Assembly: GCF_964340395.1 (NCBI RefSeq) | Contig: NC_135561.1 | Span: 6,443,518-6,505,517 of the forward strand | Direction of reading: 5' to 3' | Length of the DNA stretch: 62,000 bases | DNA from: Glandiceps talaboti | Taxonomy: Eukaryota > Hemichordata > Enteropneusta > Spengelidae | Shown: piece by piece, positions 1 through 24,289 of the stretch | Position numbering within the stretch: position 1 is the first letter of the stretch | Layout of the letters: every line of letters starts with the position of its first letter | Position numbers and translations under genes: made by a program | The notes under the pieces: generated by a model | Seen by the model: only the letters and a program-made list of their open reading frames with translations | What the model was told of the DNA's origin: nothing | The model's database searches: none

Positions 1-6673
<6,673 letters not shown>

Positions 6674-6675
6674 CT

Positions 6676-10639
<3,964 letters not shown>

Positions 10640-10826
10640 GTTTTGTACTTAAAGTAGCCATATGGGGGAGGATCGGGTATTTAATTTAGATTTCTGTTGT
10701 ATAAAATAATTTTATCATGGCTTCCTAAGTGGAACAATCAATGTGAAACAACATATGCCGAGTCCTTGTTTGTAACTCGATAAATTTCAAAAGATTAATA
10801 AATGTGTAATATGATTGTCATTGTAC
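10640..10826. mobile_element. single arm of the foldback family at 60072
   Basis: Shares AAAGT-GCCATATGG, TTTATCATGGCTTCCTA, CAACATAT, GTCCTTGTTTGTA and AAAAGATTAATAAAT with one arm of the 335-bp palindrome at 60072-60406. It is a solo arm or truncated copy, running into the ACA/CGA trinucleotide array. Confidence 0.65.
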
Positions 10827-10842
10827 AACAACAACAACAACA

Positions 10843-10877
<35 letters not shown>

Positions 10878-10905
10878 AACAACAATGACGACGACGACGA
10901 CGACG

Positions 10906-10942
<37 letters not shown>

Positions 10943-10943
10943 C
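10825..10943. repeat. (ACA)n/(CGA)n trinucleotide array
   Basis: ACA blocks alternate with CGA blocks in a symmetric order (ACA, CGA, ACA, CGA, ACA), at the end of the foldback-arm copy. Confidence 0.95.
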
Positions 10944-11039
10944 GCTCAGAAAATCACAGTAGAAAGGTGAATACATAATCTTTATTTATACTGGATATAT
11001 TTCTTTTGTATATAAACACTTGTCTCCCAAGAAGTCCAG

Positions 11040-11338
11040 TGAGAGCCGCCCCTCATGGTTACAGGAGGAAACCGGAGTACCTGGGGAAAACCTGCGTTGT
11101 ATGGTAGAGTGAAACTGAACGACCCTCTGCTTCAAGTTACTTTAAGACAGCGTGGTAAATTTTAATCAAACCCTGAATGGGTTCGAACCCGGCCGCAGTG
11201 GTAATAGAGGCAGTTGTCTAACCACTGGGCCACAGGCACTCGAACCAATGTGTATGATTTTTAAAAAAAATGTACGTATAATTTTTTTTTAATCATACAC
11301 ATTGATTCGAGTGCCTGTGCACTGGGCCACCGACAACC
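11040..11338 (-). mobile_element. tRNA-derived SINE, interrupted by the hAT-like MITE
   Basis: On the minus strand, with the MITE and one target copy removed, the sequence reads GGTGGCCCAGTGGTTAGACA (A-box region) followed by GCGGCCGGGTTCGAACCC (B-box). These are the two internal RNA polymerase III promoter boxes of a tRNA head. Downstream lies a body containing the plus-strand motif GGAGGAAACCGGAGTACCTG, a type of conserved central block I associate with animal SINEs (from memory, not checked). The 3' boundary is approximate. Confidence 0.72.
11231..11319. mobile_element. hAT-like palindromic MITE, copy 1 (nested in SINE)
   Basis: An 89-bp element with inverted ends CACAGGCACTCGAA / TTCGAGTGCCTGTG and an A/T-rich centre. 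It is flanked by identical 8-bp CACTGGGC at 11223-11230 and 11320-11327. An 8-bp target duplication with short inverted ends points to hAT-type mobilisation (family knowledge). No transposase is encoded. Confidence 0.85.
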
Positions 11339-12197
11339 TATGTATGGACAATTACTGCTAATATAGGGATTTTATACACGAACATAACAATGAAACAAAA
11401 TATCGCATTGTTATCATGGTATCCAATGCAAACACAGTTGTCATTCTGTCAAAACAAATACTGACAATATTACCGAGGTCGACTTCGGAGAATCTATCGT
11501 CAGTAGTGTTCAGTGACGTCATCGATAGATATTGCGACAAACGGAATAGTTAAGTGTTCTACCTGTGCGGACATCATGCATACAACATTCCTAGCTGATA
11601 GGGTGGAGGTTATCGGTTCATCTTATCAATATGGGCCGAGGGCGCACCAATGTTGTGACGTCATCGTACAAAACCCGTGGCAACGGTAATCTAGTCTCGT
11701 GGGATATGTACACAAGAAGTGAGTGCCTACGTTGACCGGCGATGAACCCAATGACAGGTATCTCAATATTTACCTGGTCTGTTTATGTGTACCCAGAGTG
11801 TACCTTCACATCAGTAACTCAAAGGATTTTCATGATTCTACTTGGTGTTTCCGTAAAGCTCGCCCCCCCCAGGGGTGCCTCACCCATCCGTTTGGATATC
11901 ATAATTCTCAGCAGACATGAATTTATGTTATTGTCAACACAACACAAAGATACGTTACTAACGTTGTGTGACAAAACATTGCAGGACATATTCCATTTTG
12001 GGTACAAATAATCTAGCCGTCGCTCGGCTGGTTTCAGCAACGATATCTTAAAGTTAGGCCAGACAGTATCTTGGATTTATAGGATATGAATGCACTGTAT
12101 ATTCATTCTCTTAACTGAGAGTTAAATAAATTGCTATAGTTCCGCGCGATATGATGGGATGTATATTGTATGTACTGGATCCAGGTGATGGATAAAT

Positions 12198-12475
<278 letters not shown>

Positions 12476-13484
12476 CTATATTCTTGCCTATCAACTCAGT
12501 AGTCTGAGCTATCGATTACTATCATATGCGTTATGCCTCACTACTGTTCATCAAAGACGTCAATGTTGTGTGATCAGATAATAAGCCACAAATAAGATAG
12601 CAAATAAATCAACAAACCGAACTCAAAAACAAAAGCCTATGACTTGAAATAAAGCACAATATGATTCCACTGACAATTTTAAAACGTTAAGTCACTTTTA
12701 TGATTATCAAGATGACACAGGGGATTTCACACTCGGCATGGCTGGTCCGAATACATTGATGTCCGGGTAGCAATTTATTACCCGAGGGACTGATGTAATA
12801 TACTGCATGTGTAGTTGGATCGAATTCACTTTTATAGCCTTTGCTTTAAAAAATCGATACGAGCAATCAGCATGTACCAAATCCATGACCGATCAAGATA
12901 TTATAACCGCGTTCAAACTTGAAATGGGAGTTGCGCGAAAAACTTTCTGATAGTATATATATGTGAAGAAGATTGTGTGGATGATTCGAGGACATTGTTA
13001 ACCAACCGTACATTACGAGAAATATGATACATTTTGTATCATGCCATTCGGACAGACACGAATCAATTATTTTTATATATAACCTGTCATATTGTTAGCA
13101 CAAATAATTTAGCCTCGTTTTAATACTCAAACCATTGCAAGAGACTCCGATAGGTATCCTTCCAATCCCAAGATGACGAGACAAGTACCGCAAAGTTAAT
13201 TTTATGGATGGATATTCGTTCTGTTTATTTAAATGCAATACACAATTTTTTTAATTAACATTTTTCTCATTTAAAGTATGAGCTCAATCAATGACCATTT
13301 CAATTATTTATCCAATTAGCACGACGATGATGAATGTATTGATTTTGAACTCGAGTTGTGTTTTTAATTGGATTACGTTTGTCATGGAAACGAAATAAGT
13401 AATGCCTACAATACGCGGCATGTGCGCCGCAGTGCCCACAACTTGGTATACATGTTTATTTATCAAGCTTACCTAAATGTGAAA

Positions 13485-13559
13485 AAAAGTAATATTAAAA
13501 AAGTTATATTAAAAAAGTTATATTAAAAAAGTTATATTAAAAAAGTTATATTAAAAAAT
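13485..13559 (+). repeat. 15-bp minisatellite
   Basis: Five tandem copies of AAAAAAGTTATATTA lie in the intergenic region. Confidence 0.9.
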
Positions 13560-13680
13560 ACACACATTTCTATTAGCTTTGTCGCCTGGAATTTGTGTTT
13601 TTTCCTATTTAAAAGTTGCACAAATGTCTTAAAATTATATAGATTATTTTGGCTTATAAACGTTGAACTTTATCTGCATG

Positions 13681-13790
<110 letters not shown>

Positions 13791-16700
13791 TAAATCATAT
13801 TCGTTGTACACTGTTAGAAGCTGTTAGAAGTGTAGAAAAACGGTCACGTAATATTACTTTATTGATCAATGGTAGTCATAGTGTCCATGATATGTTTGCA
13901 AATACTGAGGACATAACCAGTTTAACCATATGAATTGTTGTTGGAATAAATACACAAGAACACACATTCAAGAATGTTTGGCTGAAACCTCATAGAAAAT
14001 TGGAGGTGCTTTATTTAATTAACTGGTTCAGTAGCTCAACAACAAAGCATCCCCACCCATTATATTTTTTTATTGAAATGGGGTGAAGTGATCATACAAC
14101 AATGCGAACCATATATAATAGTACATGATATGAGATAGAATTTGAAACCAGGATTTCAACGTCATGGTTATGCTGTTGATGTCCGTTGGTGGCGTTCAGA
14201 TCAGTGTCATGATTGGTTTTGCTGGTTTGCACTGACAACATGCATTGTGTCATTATATTAGCATTTCAGAGAATCAGATCATTACAGACCCGTAAATAAA
14301 GTGAGATCTCTTTACAAATAGAATAATGGCAGTCCCATTGACGGATCGCCAGGCCAATAAACCCGGAAGAAAACTACCACAAGAATACACCCAATCATGA
14401 GGGACAATAGACACCATCTCAGATTGGCACTCACTAGAAGTCAAAGTTTGACATTTAATTTTTCCTGGCTATATATTGGGGTGATTGAGAACTTTTTTGT
14501 ACTTGATTTTCTATTAACTGATGACGGTATTTCCTTATACTTTTTTACGGGTTCAATAAATTGTTCCACTTTTGCTAATATTTCAAGGGATGTGATAACA
14601 ATAAAGTGCCACGTCACTTTCTATTTTAAGAAAATTTAGGGTTAGGCGACTTTTATGTACGTACTTTTCTGTTCATTTTGTCCCGGCTATTCAAGTTTGA
14701 ACCGGAACACCTAACGCACTGTAAGTTCCTTTTTATGAATACAAATAAAACGAAGGAGTGGATATGAATTAAAGTAAAACTATGCTAATGAGGATGCCAG
14801 GACAAAAGCAGGAGGTCAACGCTATAGATACTGTAGTGTTATACCGGTATTTCTGATATCGACGTGTGTAAATATAATAGCACTTCTATATTAATATACT
14901 ATGTGTACCTTTGCGTTATGTGTTGACACGCGCGTTCACTCAAGTGGGTAAAACATTGAAATATTGTACTTATTATAGTTATACTTGATAATAAGGGCAG
15001 TGGAATTTTGGTGGCCCACATAGGTATCCGGTGACACAGGTATAAAACAATGTATTTTAAGCGGTCCGACAAAACGGGCGCGAGGATATGTCTGATTGAG
15101 AACTGTCCTATCGGTACTTCCGGTTAATCATGATATCTCGACCTTTGCTGCTCACATCAAATTGAGTTTCGATGCACATCAATTCATCAACTGAATCAAG
15201 CTGTCGCCACGACATAATTGTTGTCCTAGTACGGGACAGTTACTGATTATTTAAATCTTGGTTGTTGGCTGTACCCTGACGACCTTTTGATATACAGTCT
15301 CTGTATAGCACACTTTTTACAGCTTTTTATGGTACTGACTCCACCCAAATACATAGAACAGTGGCGTGCGTAGTCGTCAGAGCGTCCACTAATACCTTTC
15401 TATTCATATGCAAATTTCATCCTACGTAAGTCAAACAAAAAAAACCGCATACACTGTTTTTTTCGTTTGAAAGGGAAATGGCTATTCGCTGTGTGACACA
15501 GTAAAGTGTGGACGTACTCGAGTTCCGGGACCAAGAAATTACCAAAAACAGGAGGATAAACAAGGAATAGTCCACATTAGGATTGATTCAGTGTACATCG
15601 AAGAAGAATAGAGATATCAAACACCTGTATTTCAACACCCGGGAGGGTGACGTTCACTACAAGTACAAGGTGGGTAAACGTTGCTTGTAATCGCTTCCCT
15701 TATTATGATATCAGTGGTATATCACGTCTACAGCGTAATGTATTTAACAAATTGATTAGCGTTCCTTGACCACCGTATCCAATTGTTACATGTCCATGGC
15801 TTTCTGCTTGTTTAAACCCGTGGCATTTATAATGTGATAATGTCACACCAGTATTTAGGAGCCCTTGATTTGTGACCGCCTGCACAAGTTTACATACACC
15901 ATGGTACATACTTGCGCCCATACATACAGTCCCCATTCCAGCCAGATTCATTGATCACACATTGCATTTGAATGGTGTGGAGACTAACTGAATGACCTCG
16001 GAGGAAGGGTGGGTTAGTATTAGGTGTCTGTCTGGAAGTCTCTTTCGTCCGCATACTAATTTATTGACATCGGTGGTAAACTTATATCTCGAATCTATAT
16101 AGTGTCAACGCTTTTTACAGTAGGATTTTTTTTTCATTATGTGGCCAACACCTAACCGGGGTCTACTTGAAATTGAGTTAAGTACATTCGAAGCTATTGT
16201 TACTTAAGTTAACGCATGACTCATTCATAATATGGCAAGAGTAATATATGCCGCCCAACAGAGCCCAAGTCCGACCGCCGGACATTGCTGTCAGCACTGT
16301 CAACCATCCGTTGTGCAGCTGTAACATTTGGTATATCACAGCCATGTTCAGCGGTAGAAGTCGAGATTTTTAGGACATCAGATCACCGTTCCAAAAGGAG
16401 TCGTTAATTTTTACAAACTTTAGACAAGGAAAGAAAGAAACACTAACTGAAGTCTTGATTTTAATTTCTCAGTTATTATCACATGTATTTATCAGTTGTG
16501 TAATTATCACACTGTCTGCGATTTTATGTGTTTTTATTTGTTTACGTGTGTAAATATTCGTCTATCCATACATTTGCTTATTTAATCAAACTTTAACGTT
16601 ATGTGTACTTAGTATATAACCACGTAAACGTTGCAAACATTGTTTGAAATCGGATCAATTGTCATGTAGTACAAATGGAATTAGCACAAATTATAAGTCG

Positions 16701-17387
16701 TAGGATGTTGTTTTTTTGGAACAACTTGAAGGGATTATTAGATTAGATTAATTGTGTTGATGCCTGAAACCACCGGAAATATTCATGTGACGTCATATCA
16801 AATATTATCTCAAAATCTTCAGTTCGTAATGTTAGCTGTCCCACTTATCTGGCTTATTTGTGCAATGTCGGTCGGTCTCTAGTTCTGTCGTGATACCTTA
16901 CGTAACTAAACTTTATCCCTTAATACTCTGACTCGCAAAGTTGACAAAATGTGTCAACACTAGTACATAGGGTATGAAGTGCGCTCTCACTTGCAGTGAG
17001 TTTTACCATGCTGTATTTATGATATGGTCTTATGCAACACTGCTTAAACATGGGGAACACCTAGACCTAAACAACCAAAAAAATGTATGCATCTAGTCTG
17101 AACGTAATACTTTTTTTGACAGTTATATATTATTATGCATGTCATATCAAGGGCCCTGCTTGTTCATGTACAGGTGTAAAAAAATGGAAGGTTACTTTTT
17201 ACGAGTTTGTAAAGAGACACGTACAGTATATGGTGTTTGAAGAAATGACAATCCAATGAGATAACAACCATGGATGTCAGATTAGCCACAAGAGTTGTAT
17301 TTTTTTAAACTAAAGATAAAGAAATTCCGATCCCAGGAAATAAACATCGGAATCACACGAATCATCTGATATGCTGTTCGATTCTAT

Positions 17388-17491
17388 CACAGGCACTCGA
17401 ATCAATGTGTATGATTTTTAAAAAATATATATGTAAATAATTATTTACATACATTTTTTTTTAATCGTACACATTGATTCGAGTGCCTGTG
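17388..17491. mobile_element. hAT-like palindromic MITE, copy 2
   Basis: A 104-bp copy of the element at 11231 with the same inverted ends (arms match over about 30 bp). It is flanked by perfect 8-bp GATTCTAT at 17380-17387 and 17492-17499. Long arms with a short A/T centre would fold into a hairpin. Confidence 0.88.
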
Positions 17492-17959
17492 GATTCTATA
17501 GTGGTTTAATTTCGTTAAATTTCGTTACGTCATGTTTTAAAATCTCGTAATCTCGTAAACGGAAATGGTAACGTTTTTATCAATTTTACGTAATACCTCA
17601 GACTTCGTCAAGATCATGGCGGTGACGTCATGACAGTGACGTCAAGGGAATCACCACAGTCTATTTTGGTACTTTACAATTAGCATAACGTCAGACCTAT
17701 GAAGATTTCATTCGAGGCTGAAAAACTGTCTCCGTTGTTTTATTTGATAATCTCATTTGCTCTCTGATTCTACAAAGGACGGTAAATCGAATTCTAGTCT
17801 TATTAGTGTAGATATGAAAACATATAAAAAGGGAATAGCTACTAAACGTAGAAATTGACGATAGTTAACTTCTGAATCACGAAGTCAGGAAAGGAAAAGC
17901 GTTAATTTAATCTCATAAAAAAATTCTGGAAATCAAAATATTTGAAAGGTTTTTGACAT

Positions 17960-17971
17960 CATATATATATT

Positions 17972-18054
<83 letters not shown>

Positions 18055-18128
18055 CTCGGTGAGTATCAATCTGCTAAGACAGTGCTCTATACCGCAGTGG
18101 CAGAGCGTAATAGTTTTGGTAGTACTAA

Positions 18129-18165
<37 letters not shown>

Positions 18166-18176
18166 TATATATATAT

Positions 18177-18211
<35 letters not shown>

Positions 18212-18215
18212 TTTT
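17960..18215. repeat. (AT)n arrays with a (TTTA)n tail
   Basis: Two AT arrays (17960-18053, 18127-18176) flank 70 bp of unique sequence. The second passes into TTTA repeats to 18215. Confidence 0.93.
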
Positions 18216-18273
18216 GTAACTTTTTAACAAATCAAGTGTTCATTGCTATACTATAGCTAAGATTCGTGTAGTT

Positions 18274-18404
18274 ATCTAGAGATTAACCGTATGGTTTGAA
18301 TTTGAAGGTCCCTTTATCCCACATCTAGCTCCAAGTCATTGAGGATCCCAGGATAAAGAGATCTTCAGGGTCAAACCTAACGGCTAGTCTCTAGACTAGT
18401 AGAT
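18274..18404. repeat. foldback repeat copy 1 (partner at 25029)
   Basis: Arms 18279-18322 and 18351-18393 are mutually complementary with mismatches (GGTTTGA..TTGAAGGTC..TTTATCC versus GGATAAAGAGATCTTCAGGGTCAAACC). The right arm and CTAGACTAGTA end recur at 25075-25130. Confidence 0.6.
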
Positions 18405-18765
18405 AGACGCAGTCAATTATAGTCTTTGTTTGCCGTCCGCGTGTATAGGTTTTTCGACAGATTTAGAGGAAAAAAATTTCGTTTTGTTGAAAAGGCCGTA
18501 TTTTATTCTGATATAATAAAACTACATATCTCAATCCAGCTTTGGATTTTGACATTTATATTTCACTACTCTAGTTGTAGATTTAGGTGCAAACAGAAAG
18601 TGCATCAACAGGGCAGTGAATTTTACATGCTAGCATTGTGGGGGGTAGGGGTGGGATTCTGTGGTTGATATTTTCCCTGTCTTTCTGGGAGGTTTTGGCA
18701 CAGACCTTGTATGTGGTTTGGGGGAAATTGAAGGAGACAAACTTGGCAAAGTATTAGTATCACGC

Positions 18766-18944
18766 CTCAGACCACTATGAGATCACCCGTTTGTCCTATT
18801 GCGTTTGGGGCTCGTAAATCTGTTGGCTAGGTGCTCATGCTCTAACGAAATTATCTAAAGTGTCGTTAACTAGAAATGATCCCAAGCTACACGATTCATG
18901 TCAGTCATCACAGCACCGTGAAACCTCTTCGTTAGTGGTCTGAG
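18766..18944. repeat. element with CTCAGACCACT inverted ends
   Basis: CTCAGACCACT at 18766-18776 and its complement AGTGGTCTGAG at 18934-18944 bracket 179 bp. The same 10-11-mer recurs near 7430, 7492, 8250 and 32062, suggesting a small MITE family or its solo ends. Confidence 0.45.
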
Positions 18945-19854
18945 GTGAAACCAAGGCTCAAATATTGTGCTGTAGTTTGCACGTGTTCGCGCCCTGGTAG
19001 TCATGGTACAGAAAAGTGAATAATCGTCAACCCTTCAAAATATACAGTATATTGAACTTCCAATACTACCAAAGTGTTTTCAATTTTATTACCGCCGTTA
19101 TGAAAGCTTTGCAAAGACAAAGGCAAATGATACAACTTCAGGGTTATCTATCGACCGACAACCCCCCCCCCCCATCAAACAATGGTTTCCTCCATCTCAA
19201 AACACCAGAGTCACTTGCATCATGACTAAATAAGGTGTGTCGATGCTATTCAGTTTCTGACATCAATGACCATAGGTAACGTGATGTCTAATTCATTCTA
19301 CAAATTGTAGGGAAATGAGGTCGTTATGTCGCTGTGCAGTCTAATGTAACATACAAACACAAACTTTAACTTCTTTCAAATTTTTAAAGAACTAAATATT
19401 TTATGGACTTAAAAATTACAATTATATATATTTTTTATTTTAAAAAGCAATATTTTCACATTACATTATGTCATTACATTACATTGCACTAACAGCCAAT
19501 GTCAATATGTACAGATGAATCACATAAACCATAACAACACAAACACAAGATGGCAAGGGGTAGCTTTTACAGATCAGTCTCCAAAAGAACTGACCACTTT
19601 GATTCATATAAATTAACATTGTTTCTCTTTTTTTGCAATAGTAAGTTCTGCTGAGCGAATCTCTTTGAATATAAAGGGCTGTTTTTGAACCTAGCAAACT
19701 AAAGAAATTACATTGACAAGAGTTTTGTGTCTTAGACCACCCAGATTTGAGCCAAGGGTTACCATTGGACAGATCAAGCATCTGACCTGACTTCTTTCAA
19801 AACCAAAGTAGAAGTCTTTGACCTGCTCGGCTTGCCACCCACACAGACAGACAT

Positions 19855-20125
<271 letters not shown>

Positions 20126-23100
20126 GAGGAATGTATGGGACCATGTATAATATTATTATTATTGGGGTGGTGGATAGTGACCTTAATTATCCCATCAAAC
20201 TGTTTGTCATACATCAGTAAAACATATCCACTATTTTTATTTTCGTCCACTTGAATCTAAGGTGTGCTAGTATATGACAAGGAAATGACAAATGCGTTTA
20301 ATACGTCATTTTGAAGTGGTATAAAACAAGGTTAACGGTAATGACCAGTGTTCCCCGTCAAACTATTCTCATCGTTGTTTATCTCTTGCTTCACAATTGC
20401 AGCGTGGGCATACATGGGATACCCCTCAGCTAATAATACAACCTTATCTAGTCTGTGTCTCTCTTATCAATTCTTTCTTAATTTTGAGAGATAAACCTAT
20501 ATTATATGCATAGATTTTAAAGGTCATCTTTAATGTTTGGAGCGAAAATCAAAAGAAATTGTTTTTCATAAAGATGCCGACTGACCCGAAGTCATTTTAA
20601 GAAGCAGAAATCGTTGACTCTGATTTTTTGTATGTATTCATCAGTTCAACATAAATATGATTTGGAAGTATTTGCACATTGAGAGTGTCAGTTTAAAAGT
20701 TACCTTTTCTTTCATTTCTATGGGTATTTCTGTGTTATTCCTAAGTTTCTTTTACACTGTTTCTCCCTTTTATTAGGAGGGGGCGGGGCTTATCAAACAT
20801 GTACAAAAATACCCGACCACACCCCTAGAAAAGTGCTTTCGGAAATATACGCACCTGTATTGAAATATTGACTAGATCTTAAATAAAAATAGTTTTGCCT
20901 CGCCTCGACGCCTAAGGTTATGTTTTTGCTATATAATATCAAAAGACATTCGATATTGCAGCTGTTGCCATATGTTATTCTTTTGGACACAAAATATCTA
21001 TTTATTTATTTTTATTTAGTTTTCTCTGTCGTCTAGGTTATAATTCTATTACAAAATTTTAACGGTATTGAAATTTCGTCTTTTGTGAGATTCTGAAACT
21101 AGCTGGGAGTTCCTTTTTTCATGAATTCAAACGAATTAACAAACCTTTATCCTCGACCCCCACGCCAAAATACTTGTCTGTTGTATTATATCCGTTTACA
21201 TGTGGCGGATACTATCTATACAAGAGTCCGTCGGGACATGTCAAAAAATTCAATTGATAGCACAACACATTTGGTCATTGAACTCATGGTTTAAGAATTT
21301 ATGTCTGACAATGTGTACACCTTGTGGTTTAACACCGAGGAATGTATGGGACCATGCATAGTTTTTATTTGTCCCCAAAGACAAGTCTCCTCGAGGAAAT
21401 TCAAAAATTGTTGTCAAGGAAGTTTTTTATTGTCTTTTCGTTTTGATGAATGTCAGCATTACCATGGTTATAAACAAGTAAGCAAACAAAGGAAAAGCAT
21501 TTGTATATATGTACATTGTCACCTCAAGTGTAGTTTCAGCGAAAACTTACAACAGGAATTAAGCGAAAACGTTACCAGTATTATTTCAAAAAATATTAAT
21601 AAAAAAACACCATTTATTTTGAATAGTGAATGTTATAGCCTTATAAGGTAACACGTTTGATGATATGCACGGGTTTGGTCCCGGGGGACGGTGAATGCCT
21701 TTAAAAAGGAAAAGAGCAAGAACATATTTTGATCCACCTGTGATGAACCCGTGCTGACTGGTACAGTACATTGGTAGGTCCTTCCTTATACCCAAGAGTA
21801 TAATTGCTCAAAACCATATTGTTCTGTGAAGTTGTGTAATCTTCTTATAAATCATGTAGCTAGTTAGCTAAAGGCTACATGTCCTTGCGTGTGATACTTC
21901 CAGGGTCCGGCCCTTTTGATTGGTTTGGATTCGTATTTTTTTTCGCTCTCGTCACGGTGTTATTAGCGATTGCAGATTTTTACTATGTAACATGGATGAG
22001 CTGCTCCAACTCGAACTGTCACATAGTTCTTAGACAGTGCGTCATCTCGGTCCAGAGACTGAAAACAAAAGATGTAGTATATCACTAGATGTACGGGGTG
22101 TGAATGGTACGAGTTATTTTAACAGCAGCGCTGAGGAGCGTCTACCATTTCTTAGATTGTTGTTTTCCTGGTCTACGGGCTGAATATAACAACGTTTTGA
22201 CTATAATTTCCTACCTGTGAGGAAACGATATCTACTTGACAATGTATAGAAATTGGTACATTTGTAGCAGCAGGATTCGTATGATATTTTCCTTAAGAAA
22301 AATGCAATCTAAGCCATAATACATGCCCCTGTGCAAAAGTAAACTTTCATTTTGGTGTGTCGAGGAAATCAAAATCTACAGAGTTTTTTTTATTATAATA
22401 GGTATACGGATGAGATACACTTTCGTCAGCAGCTAACAAGAATGTATTAGCCTAATACTAACACTGCGCATGTACAGTGAAAAGACCATGCTGTCTGCCA
22501 AGTGACAAAGTTCCAAAACTTAGACTCTGTCTATTTTTTAGGAATCCTTTTTTTCTTCAAAGTTGAGTATTTTTACCAGGAAGTCTAATTCCAGCAAACG
22601 AAGTTGGGGTAACTTTAATGTCCATAAAACATTGCGCTAAATGTTCTTTATAATTATTTTCCACAACTGTCTTACACATAATTAGCTAATTCTTCTAGAC
22701 ATGGATTACAGAAATGCAGTGCAGGTATTGTAATGTTGTAATCAGTTATTCCTTGTCCTCACTAGATTGAAAAAAAAATTCACTGGAATGAAAAAACAAT
22801 AATTTTACGCATGTATTCAACTAAACTCAGTGCTCAGATGACTGAATGCATGGCTAGAATTTTCCAATATGCATTTCAATATTTTAGATGCACATAGTTG
22901 TAGCAAACTTTGTAGATCAAAAAAGGAAGTAAAAGTGTCTATGAAAGAGAACGAGGAGTTATTAGAGTAGAGACTCTCTTTGGACTTAAGGACTCGTCAG
23001 TGAACTCTATGTCAACAATTCGCTACACGCAGTAATAATGATGCGCAAAGAACGACTGATCTTTCATTCTACAGAGCGTAAGTCTAGTCCCTATACTCGC

Positions 23101-23752
23101 GACAATCATCTCGATTACCGGAGTCCGGAGAGATAGAATTCGTAGAAACTACATGTAGAGTAAACTAGAAAAATCGTCGATGGTCCACGATTTCACGCAC
23201 CTACCACCGACACTACAATAACCTATGGACTTATCTATCTTGTCTAGTCTCGTCTATACACGTATTCGAAGAGCTAAGTTATGTCGCACTCGTATTGTGT
23301 GAAAGGCCACCATGCCACGATGTGGTTTTGCGAAAAGCTATAGCATTCCTCACTGCAGCGATGTCTCCCCTTCTTCAGTGAATGTCCCGCTTTCAGTTTT
23401 TGTTGTTTTTGTTTCGTTTCGTTTTTTCGTGCCATCGCTTTTGCCAGAAACTCGTGAGCGACATCCCATCGATTATCACCATGCTAAAAACGAAGTTCAC
23501 TTGACAATATGTATTTTTTTTTTAAAGTTACAATAATATTTTTTTATGGAAACTGGCACGACAATGACTTTAGGTCAATATTATTGTGACATGCTGCAAT
23601 AAACTTCTCGCCTTGAATCAGATTCTCTAATATATTAAACTAACAATACCCAGTGTTAACATATAGATTGTGATAGCAGACAAGTATCAAAATAAAATAT
23701 TATAATCACGTGAATTTAGTTCATAATCGAGATTTAATAACATGTCAATTTC

Positions 23753-23762
23753 TATAAAAGAT
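23753..23762 (+). promoter_or_regulatory. candidate TATA box upstream of gene B
   Basis: CTATAAAAGA lies about 530 bp before the coding exon of gene B. A non-coding first exon must exist because the ATG directly follows a 3' splice site. This is the best TATA-like element I saw nearby, but there is no start-site evidence, and the first exon could equally be many kb upstream. Confidence 0.2.
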
Positions 23763-24289
23763 GGACATCTCAATTTCTCGTTAGCTCTTATTTTACCCTT
23801 GAGATATTCTAACAGATTGCAAGTGTGTAAAGTTTTTTTTTGAAACCAACATCAAGGTTCATTTCTCCTGAAAAGGTCAAACATAAAACAGATATTTATA
23901 AACGTAACAAAATCTTTTCAAGATCAGGGAGAAGTCTGACAGACTGACGGCGTATTGGTTTTCACCATCATGTGATATTCTCTCATTCATTGACTGTACT
24001 GTATGCATGTTTTTGTCGTTAAGCACATATTTGGAGAGAGCTGACAAACATTAATAGGCCGTGAAGGACTTGTCATTGATTTCAGCGAGACACAGTAACT
24101 TCAAGTGTTGGCTGGCATTCTTGCAAATATTATTCATAAAAGGGTGTAACAATGGTTGACCTTAGCGAAATAGAACTGTCCTAATTTGGTAAAGGTGAAC
24201 AACGTCTTCTTTTGTGTCATGTCTTCAAAAGGAATGACATGATACTAGTCAACCACTTTCTCTGATTCCATCCTCCTTCTCTCTTACAG

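Noticed and set aside
11175-11230. A functional tRNA gene on the minus strand
   Set aside because: A- and B-box-like sequences are present, but the head is interrupted by a MITE and continues into a SINE body. The acceptor stem is not restored.
15703-15951. 82-residue minus-strand open frame (MNLAGMGTVCMG...)
   Set aside because: No domain, no splice context, no start-site signal. Expected by chance in 17 kb of intergenic DNA.
21301-21651. 116-residue open frame with Cys-containing segments
   Set aside because: Contains no recognisable fold or signal peptide, and part of it is repeated sequence shared with 20123.
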